A stretch of 64,000 nucleotides of DNA from Bryopsis sp. KO-2023 (GCA_030272585.1 BSYQ01000013.1:2728001-2792000), one strand, 5' to 3'; counted from the stretch's first letter, positions 24,541 to 38,287 are shown. Notes: generated by a model not told the origin, from the sequence alone. Numbers and translations are program-made.

Positions 24541-25095
24541 TGTTTTTTGTCGACTTTCAATCAATCAACCAATCTTCGACAAAGTAGAAAAAGACTGAGG
24601 TTGAAATTCCCAACGTGCAACCCACCTCTTACTCCCACACGAGTCGTAAGTTAAGAATTGTCGTGTCAGAGTGGGAGGGTACCCGCCGTCGATCTACTTG
24701 AGATCTCTTTCGGCTCGGATTCATCATTCACGACTTCGTTGATCTGGAATCTTTCTAATCCCATTTATGTGTACCACTCTCGAGTTTTAATCTCCTCGAT
24801 CACTGTGGTTGACCCGCATACGATCTCAAACGGGTCGGTTTAAAGCTTTTTGTGTTTCGTCGACTGAGACAACATTTTTCCAGTTTCTGGTGTGTGGATT
24901 ATGAGTCACCGATTCTAGTGGCGACTTTTGTTGTTGCACGCGAGGAAGTGGTTGGCGGTTACATTCACGTCGAACAGGTCGAACGAAGCCCCCCTCCCCC
25001 CCCAAAAAGAAACAATAAAAAAAACGAAAGCATTGTTCCCACGTTCACCCCCATAAAAGATAAGAAACCTTTTTTGATTTTTTTTTTCTGGAAAA
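24541..25095 (+). repeat. S cassette, unit U2
   Basis: About 555 bp conserved at high identity in front of each CAP 3' end (also 35,741-36,296, 54,031-54,599, part at 62,811-63,178, and inverted at 890-1,558). It contains a 60-codon open frame beginning with TTG (SCQSGRVPAVDLLEISF), but copies differ by single-base indels inside it (for example one T fewer in U4 near 54,291), so coding is unlikely. It lies downstream of both neighbouring genes (R/LRR-XK on the left, CAP on the right). Confidence 0.75.
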
Positions 25096-25470
25096 TTAAG
25101 CCCCCGCATGTTCTGCTAGCCTAGTAGTAATAAGTTTTCCCTCTTCAAACACACTGACAAATTGGTCTGGAACGGCCGACTCCACTGGCTCCTCCCACCG
25201 GTGACAATTACCAAGACCCCAACTGATTTTGCTGTCGAAATGGCCACATCGGTCGACGAATCAGGAATATACACCTGGAAAAAAGGAGAAAGGAAAAAAC
25301 TTGAAAGAGAATTGAACAACGAACATGAAGAACGTAAGAATGTAATGGTTTTAATTTAACAAGTGAGGTGAAAAAGAGACCAAACCAAAAAGAAAGGACT
25401 TGCTGCTTTTTCTATTTGCTGCTTGAACATGGACTCCTTTATTTATTATGAAGATAATGATTTAATCTAT

Positions 25471-25504
<34 letters not shown>

Positions 25505-27491
25505 ATCTTTTTTGGATCAGGGGGTTCTCACCTTGACTCCATCGCATTTATCGACAGCTAACGTCCCGATGTGGCCAGTTGCCTGAACATCGACTGCATA
25601 AGAGTTCACGACCTCCACCGAGGCCATGACTGTTTCGAAAAGAAGCCCCATCTTTTTGCAAGAATCCACGGTGATGGCATTCACTTTTCCATCGACCTTT
25701 CAAATTAAAAAACAAAAACAAAACAAAACAAAAACCCCACCCAACATAAAGAACAGGCACACTCTCGATCCAGCAAACATGCGGGAAATCACTCGAACAA
25801 GAGCTTATGAAGTTTTGTCAACTACATCCGGACCCAGCTAGTCCTCCGGGGGGGAATTATCATTCTGGAACCCCCCCCCCCCCTTCCCCCCCCAAAAAAA
25901 AAAAGATTAAAATAAAAAAAAATGGAAAAAAGCAGCCCTAACCAGTCGCACCTTCACAATAGAATCTTCACACTTGTAGATGTACATCGTTTGTCGGGGG
26001 CTGGTGTTTTCGAGGAAGATTTCCTTGTTGCCCTCGTGATTTTCCACGGTTCGTTTTCTCTCCATTACCAGCTCTGTTTTTCCAGCTTTCACCGTGGGCG
26101 CCCCAGTCGACTGTAATTTCACAGGAACCAAGCCAGACCTGCCTGGAATGTTTTTAGATTTTTCTGCATCCGTTACTTTCTTCAATCCCTGTCAGTTGTG
26201 TTCAGAAAGAATGTCAATTTTTTTACCATAATGATACTTTGCCAATCTCTCCCTCCCCCCCCCTCCCCTTTGAAAAAAAAAGATAGAACACACATGCATA
26301 TGATCTTTTCATGATTTGATCATATCCAGGATTTTCCCTCAACCGATGTTAAAAAGAAGAAAAGAAAAGAAACACTAGGATAATTTTTTTCCTGTCTTTT
26401 TGTTTGTGTATGGAGTGGTCGGCTCATCCTTTACATACCAATCTATTTGATCAAAATGAAAAACAAAAAAAGGGTGTCTTCATATTATTATTTTTTACCT
26501 TCTTTCTGGCATCAAAAACATCAGCAACCAGATGAGCAGGGTTTGGTTTATCAACCTGTGGCTGCCAGGATCTTGTTGGATGCACCTGTCACATCACATC
26601 ACTCTTTTTCAAAATCACATCATTCTTTAAAAAAAAAAATCACAATGCTTACAGCCCCATTTCTAATGCAAGCGTATTGAAAACGTGTTGGAAAGAACAC
26701 AGTAATAGAAGATTAATTTCATGCTTTCCTTTGAACTGCCTTGTGTTCAATTTTTATGATAAAAAATTCTATTACTTTTCTTATCATTTTCTTTTTAACA
26801 CACACACACATCTTGTATAAAACAAAAATCACACCTGAGGTGGGTCCATTGGTTTGCTTTCAGGAAATTCAGGTTTCTTGACTTTGGGTGCCAGTGTTTT
26901 TTTTTTTTTTTCTGCAGGTGGCGGAGCACTTTCCACTGGGGGGTCTTTTACCAAGAAGAAAAATATTTCTTTATAGATCGAAAGACATGGTGTATAATAA
27001 TTGTGCATTGTAACTTTCGATCACAAAACATTGTAATTGTAATTTACATTGAATTTTTTTGGATTTTGGACATCATATACATCTTTCTTCCAGCCCATGA
27101 AAGTGTAAGTGCTAAAACTATCAGAACAAAGAGTCTTGTAGAGAAGGAGAGCAAAAAAATCCTTATTCGTTTCTGATATGTATTTATCAGTTTTATTCTA
27201 AGAAAACCATAAATTCTTTTAAAAACAACCCACCAGCAACAAAGAATAATAAGAAACAAGAAGAAGATTTACCTGAGCCAAGGAACTCCGAAACCAAGAT
27301 TCCATCTGGATGCCATGTGGGGTCTTTCATGTGATATGTCCAGCAATAGGTGGACATTGCCAAAATCATTCTCTTGATGGCATTCACTCATTCCACATGG
27401 CTGACATCCATCACCCAATTTTCCTTCAAGATTTTGTTCGAATAAAATTCGGTGGACTGGACGCTTTGCTCAATGTGAAGGGGCGGCTTCT
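25096..27491 (-). pseudogene. CAP pseudogene copy 2
   Basis: Same exon set as copy 1. The proline linker (about 26,835-26,950) is intact here because its A-run encodes EKKKKT in frame, which shows the ancestral reading. The WH2-like and CARP exons are open (YIYKC, LDSCKKLG). Lesions: the shared TGA at 27388-27390 in place of the conserved Trp of HVEWV, and a 1-bp loss in the last exon near 25,198 that replaces the proper ending (EEGKLITT...) by another frame. Confidence 0.85.
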
Positions 27492-28170
27492 CTGAAAATG
27501 TTCCATTGTTTTTGGGTCATTTTGTTTTTGGAAAGGGGAAACACTCCCAACTAGGAAAGCAAAACAGAAAAAACATAACCTTCAACAATCAATTATATTA
27601 AGATGGGATTGACATGTCGATAAAACATGCAAGCAAATATTAACAAGAAAACGACATGCTGTCAGTCACATGGAAGACACTGGGGAAATAATAATAAATA
27701 CAAGAAAATTTATATAATATAATATATATGTGTTTGCTTGTGTCAAGCAAACACATGGGATGGCTTCAAGAGCAGATTGGGTCTATGACATAAAAATCGA
27801 CGATTAAATTGGGTGCTTAATTTGTGGTGGGGGTGGGATGGTGAGATGTCGCGACGGCTGCGGCTACTGTCAACGTTCAAAAACGTATTTTTCCTTTGAC
27901 GCTAAGGAAGCGATCAAAATCGGATCGGCGTGCGCTCCCCATATAATGTAACAGAAAAAAAACAAGGGTCGTTCTTCCCTAAACCCATAGAGCCCACATG
28001 CACCTAACCTCCCCCCATATCGGCCCCCGATCGCGCGGCGGCGGCGCCCCACCAAGAAGATCGAATCTTCACATCAAATTGGACACGCTTGTTATCTTTT
28101 TTTTCAATGCAGTGGGCTCATGGGAGGAGCTCACCTTGCAGCCGCATCCCCTCCATGGCCTACCCCCAGC

Positions 28171-31100
28171 ATCGCGCTCGATCGACCAGAAGGAGAGAGT
28201 TATTCGCCGTGCTTATCCTCTTCCAAGCCCTTCAAAAATAAGTTTGATAGTTTCCTTGTTGCAGGTCGGTATCATCAGCATCGGGAGCCTCCCCATCATG
28301 AATGGGGGTGTACGGCGCTGATCAGCAGGTCGCCATGACCTTCTTTTGCCAGTTTGCCGCAGGAACGCGCCTCAACTGGCTTCGATTCTTTGGGACACTC
28401 GGTGGGAGCTTGTGGATCGACTGACAATTACGGACAGGAGTCGGCCTCCAAACACAGCTCTGCGCTCAAATGGCGGCCCCATGTAAGTGAAAACCGATCG
28501 CAGTGATCTGGTATCAGCTGCCATTCGGCGTTTTCGTTTTTCGGTCCATACAGCACAGTCCTGAAGATTGATGGAGCGATCCTCCCCCAAAAAAGAAGTA
28601 AAATCAGGAGCAGGGGCGGGAGGGGGTTAGAGCGCACGATCGATTTGGACGATCGAAGCTGGTCAAAATTTCTTGGTGTGGTTTTCTGTGATATCATTTT
28701 AGTCCAGGAACTAACAAAACCACCTGAGTTACATTACCCGTAACTTGTCGTACATCACGTTGTGTGTCACGTTGCAGGTTCGAGTACAGTACTATGCAGG
28801 GTGCTGTCAATATTTTCCATTGTTCTGAGTGCATCAGCTCATGGCGAAGAGGTTTGTTCTTAATTTCACTTGTCAATTTTTACACATGAGCATCTGAATA
28901 TCTGAATAGGTTTACTCAGGGTGCAAGTTCCTCGATCAAACATTTTTTTTTTCTGCATTCCTGTGAAGAATTATTTATGGGAAGTTTTTTAAGAATAGGA
29001 TACAGGCTGTTCGTTTTTCTAGGGACTCTATTTTTCCTTGCCCTGCAGGCAAGAAGTATTGCAGAACTTCGGTTATATGAGTATGCCCATACCTATGGGG
29101 GGGTTACAATCACGTTTCAGGAAGGGTGCCCTCATGATCTCAGCAGGTAACACATAACATCGCATTCAACTCTCAGATCTGTTGGTTTTTAACATTCAGA
29201 TCGGTTCAACAAAACAAAACAAAAACCCGGTGATTAAGCCTCTCCACATTTCATCAATTCACGAGTGTTTTTTTCAATAAGTTTTTTCCATCTCCATGCT
29301 AAGATCGACTGACGGCAAAAAGCAAGTCCCCCCACTTTTTTTCTGGATAACAAAATGACCAAAGTAATGGTGCTTTTTTTCTTGTGGTGTGCATTGTGAG
29401 GAAAAGAATTTTAATTTAAAAAAAGAAAACGAGGCTGATTGCTGATGTGACATTCAGGTGGTGTTTGGTCCTGCACATTTTTGAATTTAAAAGTCAAGGG
29501 GAGCTTCTCAAATTGATCAACCAGGTTGACCGAGCCATTTCATTGGAGATCCAAGGCTCTGCTGCTACGGGTCAGTACTGACACAGAGAAATAAAAAGTA
29601 ATTAAATAAAGATTCAAAATTGAGCTTGAAATTAGTAATTACCCCCCCCCCCCCCAAAAAAAAAGGTAAACAAATAGATCGAGAATTTGAAAGATCAACC
29701 ACTGTTGCAATCCATGGACCTTCAATGTTGTATTGGTCAAGAGCTGTCTGTTCACCGAAATCAATATTTTCATATTATTTTATATTTTCATTTGTTTGTA
29801 TTATTAATGTATGATCTTTTGAAGATCTTTCGGTTTTTTCATGAATTTTGATTTTTTTTTTCCCTATAGGATTGGTGATTGTTTGTCATTGAGTTTGAGC
29901 TTCGGTTGCTTCCAGTTTGATGCAATCCATTTTTCATTTTATGATTTTTGTAGATCCAAAACTGAGTCAATTCTTGAAAAATGCCTCCATGAATGTGATT
30001 TCTTTGAAAGTACGGCTGCAAGAACCCGGGGAAATGATTTCCCTGTCCAACCTTCCCCAAGCAGGGCTTCAGAGGTGAGAGAATCAAAGTCTCTTCGCTA
30101 TTGGACTTGCGCTGTGTTTTTCTATTTCAAGAAAAAAATAGTCAGATGCCTTCTCCGATTGTAAATAGCTGATTGATTTTATTGTTGCGCTGGATTCTTT
30201 TTTTTTTCTCCATGGATTGTGAACACATTTTGTCTTTGAAATATGAGAACAAAACTAAGAACAGTCTTTTTTTTTATTTTGTGAATTTTGAGATGCAACA
30301 AAACTTGAGGTGTCATGCCAATGGGTGAATCTTTGTTCTTGAACGTGTTTGTGCGTGTGCATTTGTTTTATTGATATGGGAAAAAAACAAAAACCTGAGC
30401 AGCCTGCAGATGGACAATGTTTGGCTCAATGCTCGTTTGCCTGAAGAATCTTTTGCGAAATTGGAATGGTTCGTTCAATCTCATTGTTGGATTCAAAAAA
30501 AAAAATGCATGGAAGGCTGTTTTTTCTATTTTGGCCAGGTTGTCATTGCATAATACCAAGTTTGAGGGGCCGCTTCCCAGGTTTCCAAATCTTTTCGAGA
30601 GTGCCCATGATTACTTCATCAGGTACATTTTCTTCGATCAAAATAGCATATTTTGATTTTTTCTACAAATTGCTTGTGCTGATCTCCGATCTGCCAAGAC
30701 TTTCATGATGGTTTTCAATGGGAGGAGCGTTTTTTTTTTTGGTTTTTTTTTGGTTAATTGTGCAGTGTATATGTTGAGGATTCGTGGTTCAATTGGAATG
30801 GAACTCAACAGTACCAAAAAGCAGTTGGCATCACACTTCGTGATATAGAATCCTTGACAGACAGGTAGTAGGTGCGCTCATACATACATATATATTCCTT
30901 CTGATGATTGTTGCTGCATCTTTTTGATATTTTAAGAGGGGGGGGGGACATCGATGGAAGCAGCAAAGTGTATTTTTCTCTTCATGCTTTTTCTTCATGC
31001 TTGGTACTTGAAACATTTCTTTTTTGAATTGATACCAGGATTTGGGAGCTGGAAGTGCATCAGGCTGGTGATAGATAAGAATTTTTTGAATGGATAAATG

Positions 31101-34100
31101 GACTGGAGATTGACAAGCTGATCATCAATGCAGATTCTGCCACAGGTACCCTCAGTAACTGTGACGAAGATAGTGTGTTGCTCAGATTGCATTACCATGA
31201 ATATATATACACAAATATAGATTTTGTGTAAGAATGAAATAAAGCTGGAAAAATTTGACTGCTCGGATTACGAAAACATTTTGGGGTTCGCTGATTTTTT
31301 TGGTCGTTTCTTCAGGATGGGGAGATACGATTTCGGAACTCAAGTTTATCGAGGAGCTGGTTTTGGATGGCTGCTACGATATCGTTTCAATGTTCAAGAA
31401 TGGTTTCGTCCCTCCAAGACTTTCAAAGTAGGACTTCTCGAAAAATTTAACATCACATCACGTTGTTAAAAAAAACTGATATTTATGCAATTAAAAAAGA
31501 CGTTGATAATTCTTTGTAATCTGTTCCGTCCTAATCATCCAAGAAAGATCTTATTTCTGAAAAGGAAACATTTTCCAAATCTGCATTTTTTTTTTGTCAC
31601 ATACGTTTTTTTCTTACTTTGTGGTGGATTCAGGATCAAGATCAAAAATTGCAAATTCGGTCAACCGCTGTCCAAACACCCTGGCAATTTTCCAGCAGCA
31701 CTGTGAATCCACAGCGCAATTTTTAATTGAAAAATATATTGTGGACACTTGTTTTTATAAGCAAATTGCTCCCCTTGCGCTGCTTCTTTTGTTGGCACAT
31801 CTTGCTGTTTTTTGCGAGAAATAAAGTATTTTGTTTTTGTTTAATTCTCTGGTTGTCAGAACCAAGATTGAATCTGAGGATTGTCACTTCGATGGCCATC
31901 TTCCTTCTCCCCCTCCTATTTTCATCCTAAGGTAATTTTGAATCATAAATGCTGGTTTCGGCATCATGTGCATTCATAGTGCTTTTTTTAAAAATTTCAT
32001 CATTTGTATTTAAAAAAAACATTTAACCCCACACTCTTTGTTTTTATTTTTGTTATTTAAAATATTTTTGAATTTTTGTTTTACCTGGGATCAAGTACTG
32101 TGGAGAGGATTTATCCGATTAATAAATGTACAATATAATGTAATTATGATTTATTTTTCTTCTGAAATTATCAAAAATAGAACCAAAAAAAATTTCAGGA
32201 GTATCATTATTTGGATAGAGCAGGAGAGTGTGGGGGGGGGACTTTGTCAATATCATGCTTAGTCAAGGATCCGATGATACAAAGCCCATCCTTAAGGTTT
32301 TTTGTTTTACTTCAGGATTACTACCATTTTTCCCTGTGAATCTCAGGGTGTCCTATCTTATTCGTGGTTCAATTGGGTGGATGATCCTCTCGGAAATATG
32401 GGTTACAATGTTTCTATGTACGAGGTTGATTACGGGTAAGCAGCAACATTTTGCTTTTCAAAATTAATTACATCAAGGCCAAATCCCCATGCAGTCCCTA
32501 CCCTGTGTAAAAGGGTGATTTAGAAATCTGCCGCTCGAACAATAGGAAAACCAAGAATATCATTCCCGCATCCCAATTTCTCCCTCTTCCTATCTTATTG
32601 GGGAAATGAAAGAAACCCTACTCGAAATATTCCTGATTTTGTATTTTTTATGAAATAAATTAAAAAAACCAAGAATTTATCCAGGAGAGAAAATGCAGAT
32701 TTTTCTCACCTGGTGATCCAGCTTGCTCCCCATTTCTGGCAGAACAATATATAAAAAAAACACTTGAAATCCCCTCCCCCCCTTTTTTTTGTTTCAATCT
32801 CATATCCGACACTGATGTGCCTTCTTTCAGCCATGTTTTTTAATTGTCGCTCCACTTTTCTGCAGTGAATTCGGAAATGTTTTTGTCAGAACCCAGAAGA
32901 ATAGGTTATTTTTATTTTGTGTGTGGTTTTTGCAGTGGGATTGCTGTTGATATATATGATAAACAGCAAGATGCTGCCCTGATGGACATTTTGGATCTGA
33001 TAAAAAATCAATTCATAGTTGAGCTGTCGATTTACCCTGGAGCTGCCTCAGGTACATTCTGCACAGCAAAAGATACTTGCTTTCCTTTTTATTCACCTTA
33101 GTTTTACCTGGGCCTGCATGATCAGTCAGCGGGCATCCACACTAAATTATTTATCATTGGCTTCGACTTCGTGCAGGATCTCGCCATCCTTTCAAAAAAA
33201 GAAAAAAGAAAACAAAAAAGTAAAAGAAAATGTTTGTTTTCCTGTGGAGACTGGAAGAACTCATGGAGCTCACTATCCTTGTGTTTTTTCTTTGTTTTTG
33301 GTGTTGGAGGAAAAAAAAATCTTTCTTAAAAATATTTTAGTGATATATGTAGTCCCATTTCCCCAGAACAACAACAATACTTCAGGTGGGTATCTATGAG
33401 TTCACCTGCTGTAGATTATTCATGTCGTTCATTTTTTGTTTTTCATTTTTTGCTTTTGCAGGACTGTCTGGCTTTCTTAAAAAACTGGATTCCGTTTCTT
33501 TCCTTGCTTTTCTACCTCGACAAGATAAAATCGACACACCGATGGGACCCCTTCCCGTCCCTGATCTATTCTTCATTGAAGAGTAAGCCGGAAACATTCT
33601 TAGTCATAAACATAAACGTAGAAAAAATACATTTGAAATTTCTTAAAAGAATCATTAAAGAAAATTAAAAAAGAAAGAAAATCGAACATTTTCAAAAGTT
33701 CACCTCCCTCTCTCTCTCTCTATATATATCCACTTACATTTTTCATGTTGTACATGTACATATCCACTCAAAAAATTTCACTTGTGTTTTCGAGCTGCAC
33801 ACACACAAAAAAAACTTATTTCTGCATTGTGTTGAATAAAAACAGGCTGACGATCAAGGACACCATGTTCGAGGGGAAATTCCCTCCCTTCCTGTACGGA
33901 GCCACCACCAAAATCGACATCAAAAACAACAAACTGATGTCCAAATCGGTACCGAGGGGATGGTGCAAATCCACAAGGCTGGAAGAAATCAACATCAAAG
34001 GCCACACCGCCCCTGTCTGTCTGCTCACTCTTCCCGATCTGAAAAGAGTGACCATCTGCCCAAGCACTGGAGATCAACCCTCTCGATTGGTCAGACGGAG

Positions 34101-35100
34101 GATGTGCGAGCTGCAGCATGGGGAATCCTATTACTGTGACTGGGCAAACTACGATTATGACTGTAGAAGGCACGCCAGGAAGTTTGTGAAAATGATTTTG
34201 ATGGTGTGGGTTCCTCTGCTAGTGATCGGCCTGGTGCTGATATCGCCCATCCCAAAATATGTCCAGAAAGGCTTCTCGGCGATGAAACAGAAAACATCAA
34301 TTCCTAGCCACCTAGGCAATTTCCATGGTGCTGTTTTTATCCGTGGGTCGTTCCGGTGGATGCTTACATCTCTTCTCCCTGTGTGCATATACCTTTCGGA
34401 TGTGGCCTCCAACCTCTTCATCATGGCTTTATTGTGGGGGGCATCTCCGGTGTGGTTTATGCTGGGGGCAATAGCCTTACACAAGGTGGTGGCATTTTTT
34501 GTTTTCTGGAGGAGGATTGTGCTTGTGCAAGAGGAAGCCGAGGGGAGCCCCTTGTCAGACGGTGCAACAGAACCAGTTTTGGATCGATTGGTCATCTCAT
34601 GGGGCACCAGAGGCAATCGCTTTGTCAAGGGAATGAAAATTGCATTTTTTGCCGTTGTGGGGACCCCTGTTTTTGATTTCTTGGCGTTCATCAGCAAACT
34701 CACCAGGAGGAGATTGGGAAGCATCTCATCCAGGTTCGATTTGCATCGGCACTTTGTGGCTGCGTTGGTGGTGGAATCTGTGGTGGAGGCCCCCCTGGTA
34801 ACAGCGCTCATCAGTGTGCTTTATTTCTATGGGGTCGATGACCAGAGACAGCATGACATAGGGACCATACCGTTTCTCATCTCTGCACTGGCTGGAGTGT
34901 TTTCGATGCTCCAGGGGATGCTGATTGTTGTATACAAGGCCAGTCAATCGAACATGTCGGTGCTGGGGTTTGTACTCAAGGCTTTGACCGATAAAGTGGA
35001 TGAGTCCAGTGGGAATGAGGTGGAAAGCTTTGAAGTTCCAAATCAGGGAAGGCCGCTGTTGGGGGATCCGCAGGGGAGTAAGGAAAGTAATTATCAGTGA
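28171..35100 (+). pseudogene. LRR-XK gene, copy 2 (best-preserved C-terminus, no hAT element)
   Basis: Collinear with copy 1 (offset about 22,442 from exon 4 on). The region matching U1 about 3,150-9,900 is almost identical, apart from the missing transposon. Lesions: start codon ATC at 28,171, TAA at 28,484-28,486 in exon 2, lost donor after exon 2, TAA at 31,076-31,078 (shared with copy 1), one extra G in the run at about 32,232-32,240 and one T fewer near 32,359. The last exon (33,846-35,100) is completely open. The TAA at 31,076 is not a homopolymer difference and is present in both copies that retain this exon, so it is unlikely to be a sequencing error. Confidence 0.75.
33846..35100 (+). 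CDS. Open last exon of LRR-XK copy 2: final LRR plus XK-like multi-pass domain
   Basis: 418 codons after the AACAG acceptor. It starts with a last LRR (LTIKDTMFEGKFPPFLYG), a Cys-bearing cap, then about six hydrophobic helices: VWVPLLVIGLVLI, LLPVCIYLSDVASNLFIM, SPVWFMLGAIALHKVVAFF, IAFFAVVGTPVFDFLAFI, VVESVVEAPLVTALISVLYF, IPFLISALAGVFSMLQGML. The Tyr-x2-Asp-Val-x-Ser motif in helix 2 with a following Trp-Phe, and Glu-x3-Glu-Ala-Pro in helix 5, resemble XK/XKR-family proteins, some of which scramble phospholipids. The tail is Ser/Glu-rich and probably cytosolic. The family link is by motif reading, not by search. Confidence 0.55.
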
Positions 35101-35740
35101 TAGTTAGAACCATTTCCACGTGATGTTGGCGTGGGGATGATTAATTTCTTGCTGTGTGTGTATTTTAGCAACTGTCAATCGATCAATTGATCAACCAATT
35201 GCAATTGCAAACCATTCATTGTATTTCTGTGGAACAACACTCGGAAGGAATGAGGATGAGATGTACATATGTATAATACTTTTGGATATTTGGCATTTTT
35301 TTGTTTTTTAGGTAGTGCATAATTCTTCTTTTACAGAGAATCGAGATGAAGAAGACCTTTGTTTTTTTCCCTCATTCTGCTTGATTACTATTTATATCGT
35401 CTTTTTTTGTTCTTTTTTTTTGGGGGGGGGGAGGGATGAAAAGAAACAGAGAGAGGGAGGGCATATCAGCCTATTTTAGCACAGTGTTATTATTATTTAT
35501 TTATTTTCTTTTGATTATTACTTTTTTTTTCTTTTGAAACCAAAGACGAGAAAACTGTTGCACAAAGTGCCAGCCATTGTCTGAACAAACCTTTACCTTT
35601 ACATCCATATAGAGCTCCAGAGAATCGCACTGCCAACTGTGAAGAGCACCGTACCCTCCCAAACAATTACGACATAATCCCGAGTCGGTCATATCACGTT
35701 TCCTGCTACCACCAACGAAGTTGAAAAATATTGGGTTTTT
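35101..35740 (+). repeat. R segment, 3' flank of unit U2
   Basis: After the LRR-XK stop the flank is shared with U4 (62,218-62,810), including GATCAATTGATCAACCAATTGC, a T-run/G-run at about 35,410-35,431, and AACAATTACGACATAATCCC near its end. U1 shares only the first part. No gene is visible. The end of R reappears inverted at about 1,495-1,558, next to the inverted S cassette. Confidence 0.7.
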
Positions 35741-36296
35741 TTTTCTTGTTTTGTGTGTTTCAATCAATCAACCAATCTTCGACAAAGTAAAAAAAGAATG
35801 AGGTTGAAATTCCCAACGTGCGACCCACCTCTCACTCTCACACGAGTCGTAAGTTAAAAATTGTCGTGTCAGAGTGGGAGGGTACCCGCCGTCGATCTAC
35901 TTGAGATCTCTTTCGGCTCGGATTCATCATTCACGACTTCGTTGATCTGGAATCTTTCTAATCCTATTTATGTGTACCACTCTCGAGTTTTAATCTCCTC
36001 GATCACTGTGGTTGACCCGCATACGATGTCAAACTGGTCGGTTTAAAGCTTTTTGTGTTTCGTCGACTGAGACAACATTTTTCCAGTTTTTGGTGTGTGG
36101 ATTATGAGTCATCAATTCTGGTGGCGACTTTTGTTGCACGCGAGGAAGTGGTTGGCGGTTACATTCACGTCGAACAGGTCGAACGAAAGACCCCCCTCCC
36201 CCCAAAAAAGAAACAATAAAAAAAACGAAAGCATTGTTCCCACGTTCACCCCCATAAAAGATAAGAAACCTTTTTTTATTTTATTTTTCTGGAAAA
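35741..36296 (+). repeat. S cassette, unit U3
   Basis: Direct copy of the S cassette that joins R of U2 directly to the CAP copy of U3, proving the tandem order unit-R-S-unit. No independent gene is called. Confidence 0.75.
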
Positions 36297-37573
36297 TTAA
36301 GCCCCCGCATGTTCTGCTGGCCTGGTAGTAATAAGTTTTCCCTCTTCAAACACACTGACAAATTGGTCTGGAACGGCCGACTCCACTGGCTCCTCCCCAC
36401 CGGTGACAATAACCAAGACCCTAGCTGATTTTGTTGTCGAAATGGCCACATCGGTCGACGAATCAGGAATATACACCTGGAAAAAAGGAGAAAGGAAAAA
36501 ACTTGAAAGAAAATTGAACAACGAACATGAAGAACGTAAGAATGTAATGGTTTTAATTTAACAAGTGAGGTGAAAAAGAGACCAAACCAAAAAGAAAGGA
36601 ATTGCTGCTTTTTCTATTTGCTGCTTGAACATGGACTCCTTTATTTATTATGAAGATAATGATTTAATCTATCACACATATATCTATATATATATATATA
36701 ATCTTTTTTGGATCAGGGGGTTCTCACCTTGACTCCATCGCATTTATCGACAGCTAACGTCCCGATGTGGCCGGTTGCCTGAACATCGACTGCAGAAGAG
36801 TTCACCACCTCCACCAAGGCCATGACTGTTTCGAAAAGAAGCCCCAGCTTTTTGCAGGAATCCACCGTGATGGCATTCACTTTTTCCATCGATCTTTCAA
36901 ATTAAACAAAAACAAGAAGACACACCACCCAACATAAAAAACAGACCCACTTTTGAACCATCTATAAAACATGTGGGAAATCACTCAAACAAAACCTTAC
37001 AATTATAATTAAACATCATAATGTTTTGTCAACTACATCCAGACCCATCTAGTCCTGCCGGGAGGGAATTACCATTCTGGAAACCCCTCGAAATAATCAA
37101 ATCCTGTTCCATTGCACATTTTCAAACTGTAACGGCAATATCCCTGTACAGCTTATTATTTCTCCCGGCCCACGATAGTGCAAGGGAAAATACTACCAAA
37201 AAAATTGAGTTTTAGAGAGAAGAAAAATGTGGAAAAAATCTTTATTCGCTCCTCGTATGTATTTATTTATTTTATTCTGAATGAAAACCAAAACTTCTCC
37301 AAAAAGAAAACAAAAAAAACAGCAACAAGGAAAAAGAAAATGAAAAAGATTACCTGAGCCATGGAACTCTGAAAATGAGATTCCATCTGGATTCCATGTG
37401 GGGGCTTTCATATGACATGTCGAGCACCTAGGTGTATATCGCCAAAATCATGCTCTTGATATAATTCACTCATTCCACATGACTGACATCCGTCACCCGA
37501 AGTTCCTTCAAGATTTTGTTCGAATAAAATTCGGAGGACTGGACGCTTTGCTTGATGTGAAGGGGCGGCTTCT
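36297..37573 (-). pseudogene. CAP pseudogene copy 3 (internally deleted)
   Basis: The last exon (36,297-36,475) is intact and gives the true family ending: VPDQFVSVFEEGKLITT then EHAGA and TAA, matching the usual CAP C-terminus (EIAG). The CARP core exon follows at about 36,726-36,892. The WH2 and linker exons are missing: about 200 bp of unrelated AT-rich DNA leads straight to the helical-domain exon (37,356-37,573). That exon has the shared TGA at 37,470-37,472 and a +1 shift near 37,434 (CACCTAGGTGC against CACCTATTGC in copies 1 and 2). Confidence 0.85.
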
Positions 37574-38287
37574 CTGAAACTGTTCCATTTTGGAGGGATC
37601 ATTTTTTTGTGGAAAGGGAAAACACTCCCAGCTAGGAAAGCAAAACAGAAAAACACAACCTTCAACAGTCAATTATATTAAGATGGGATTGAAGTGTCGA
37701 TAAAACACCCAAGAAAACAAAAACAAGAAAACGACATGATGTCAGTCACATGCACTGGGAAAATAAAATTAGGCACTTTACAGTCAAGCAAACACATGGG
37801 ATGGCTTCAAGAGCAGGTGGGGTCTATGGCATAAAAATCGACGATTTAATTGGGTGCTTAATTTGTGGTGGGGGTGGGATGGTGAGATGTCGCGACGGCT
37901 GCGGCTGCTGTCGACGTTCAAAAACGTATGCTTCATTTGACGCTGCACAAGAATGCAACCAAAAAAATAAAAAAAAACGAAAAACAACCAAAGCAACCAA
38001 AAACGCTTTTCCATGGATGGCAACTCGTTGCTGAGCGATCAAAATCGGATCGATGCTGCGCTCCCCATATTATGTCACAGAAAAAAAACAAGGGTCGTTC
38101 TTCCCTAAACCCATAGAGCCCACATGCACCTAACCTCCCCCCATATCGGCCCCCGATCGCGCGGCGGCGGCGCCCCACCAAGATCGAATCTTCACATCAA
38201 ACCGGGCATGCTTGTTATTTTTTTTTTCAATCCGCTCTTTGCTTGTGGGTTCTTGCAGCCGCATCTCCTCCTTGGCCTACCCCCAGC

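Noticed and set aside
24658-25124. S-cassette ORFs (SCQSGRVPAVDLL... and FRRLRQHFSSFW...) as conserved small proteins
   Set aside because: They start at TTG rather than ATG, are broken by single-base indels in other copies and lie between two 3' ends; conservation reflects recent duplication.
32232-32240. Extra G in the copy 2 LRR exon as proof of inactivation
   Set aside because: It lies in a homopolymer and may be a sequencing error; inactivation of copy 2 rests on the TAA at 31,076 and the lost start and donor instead.
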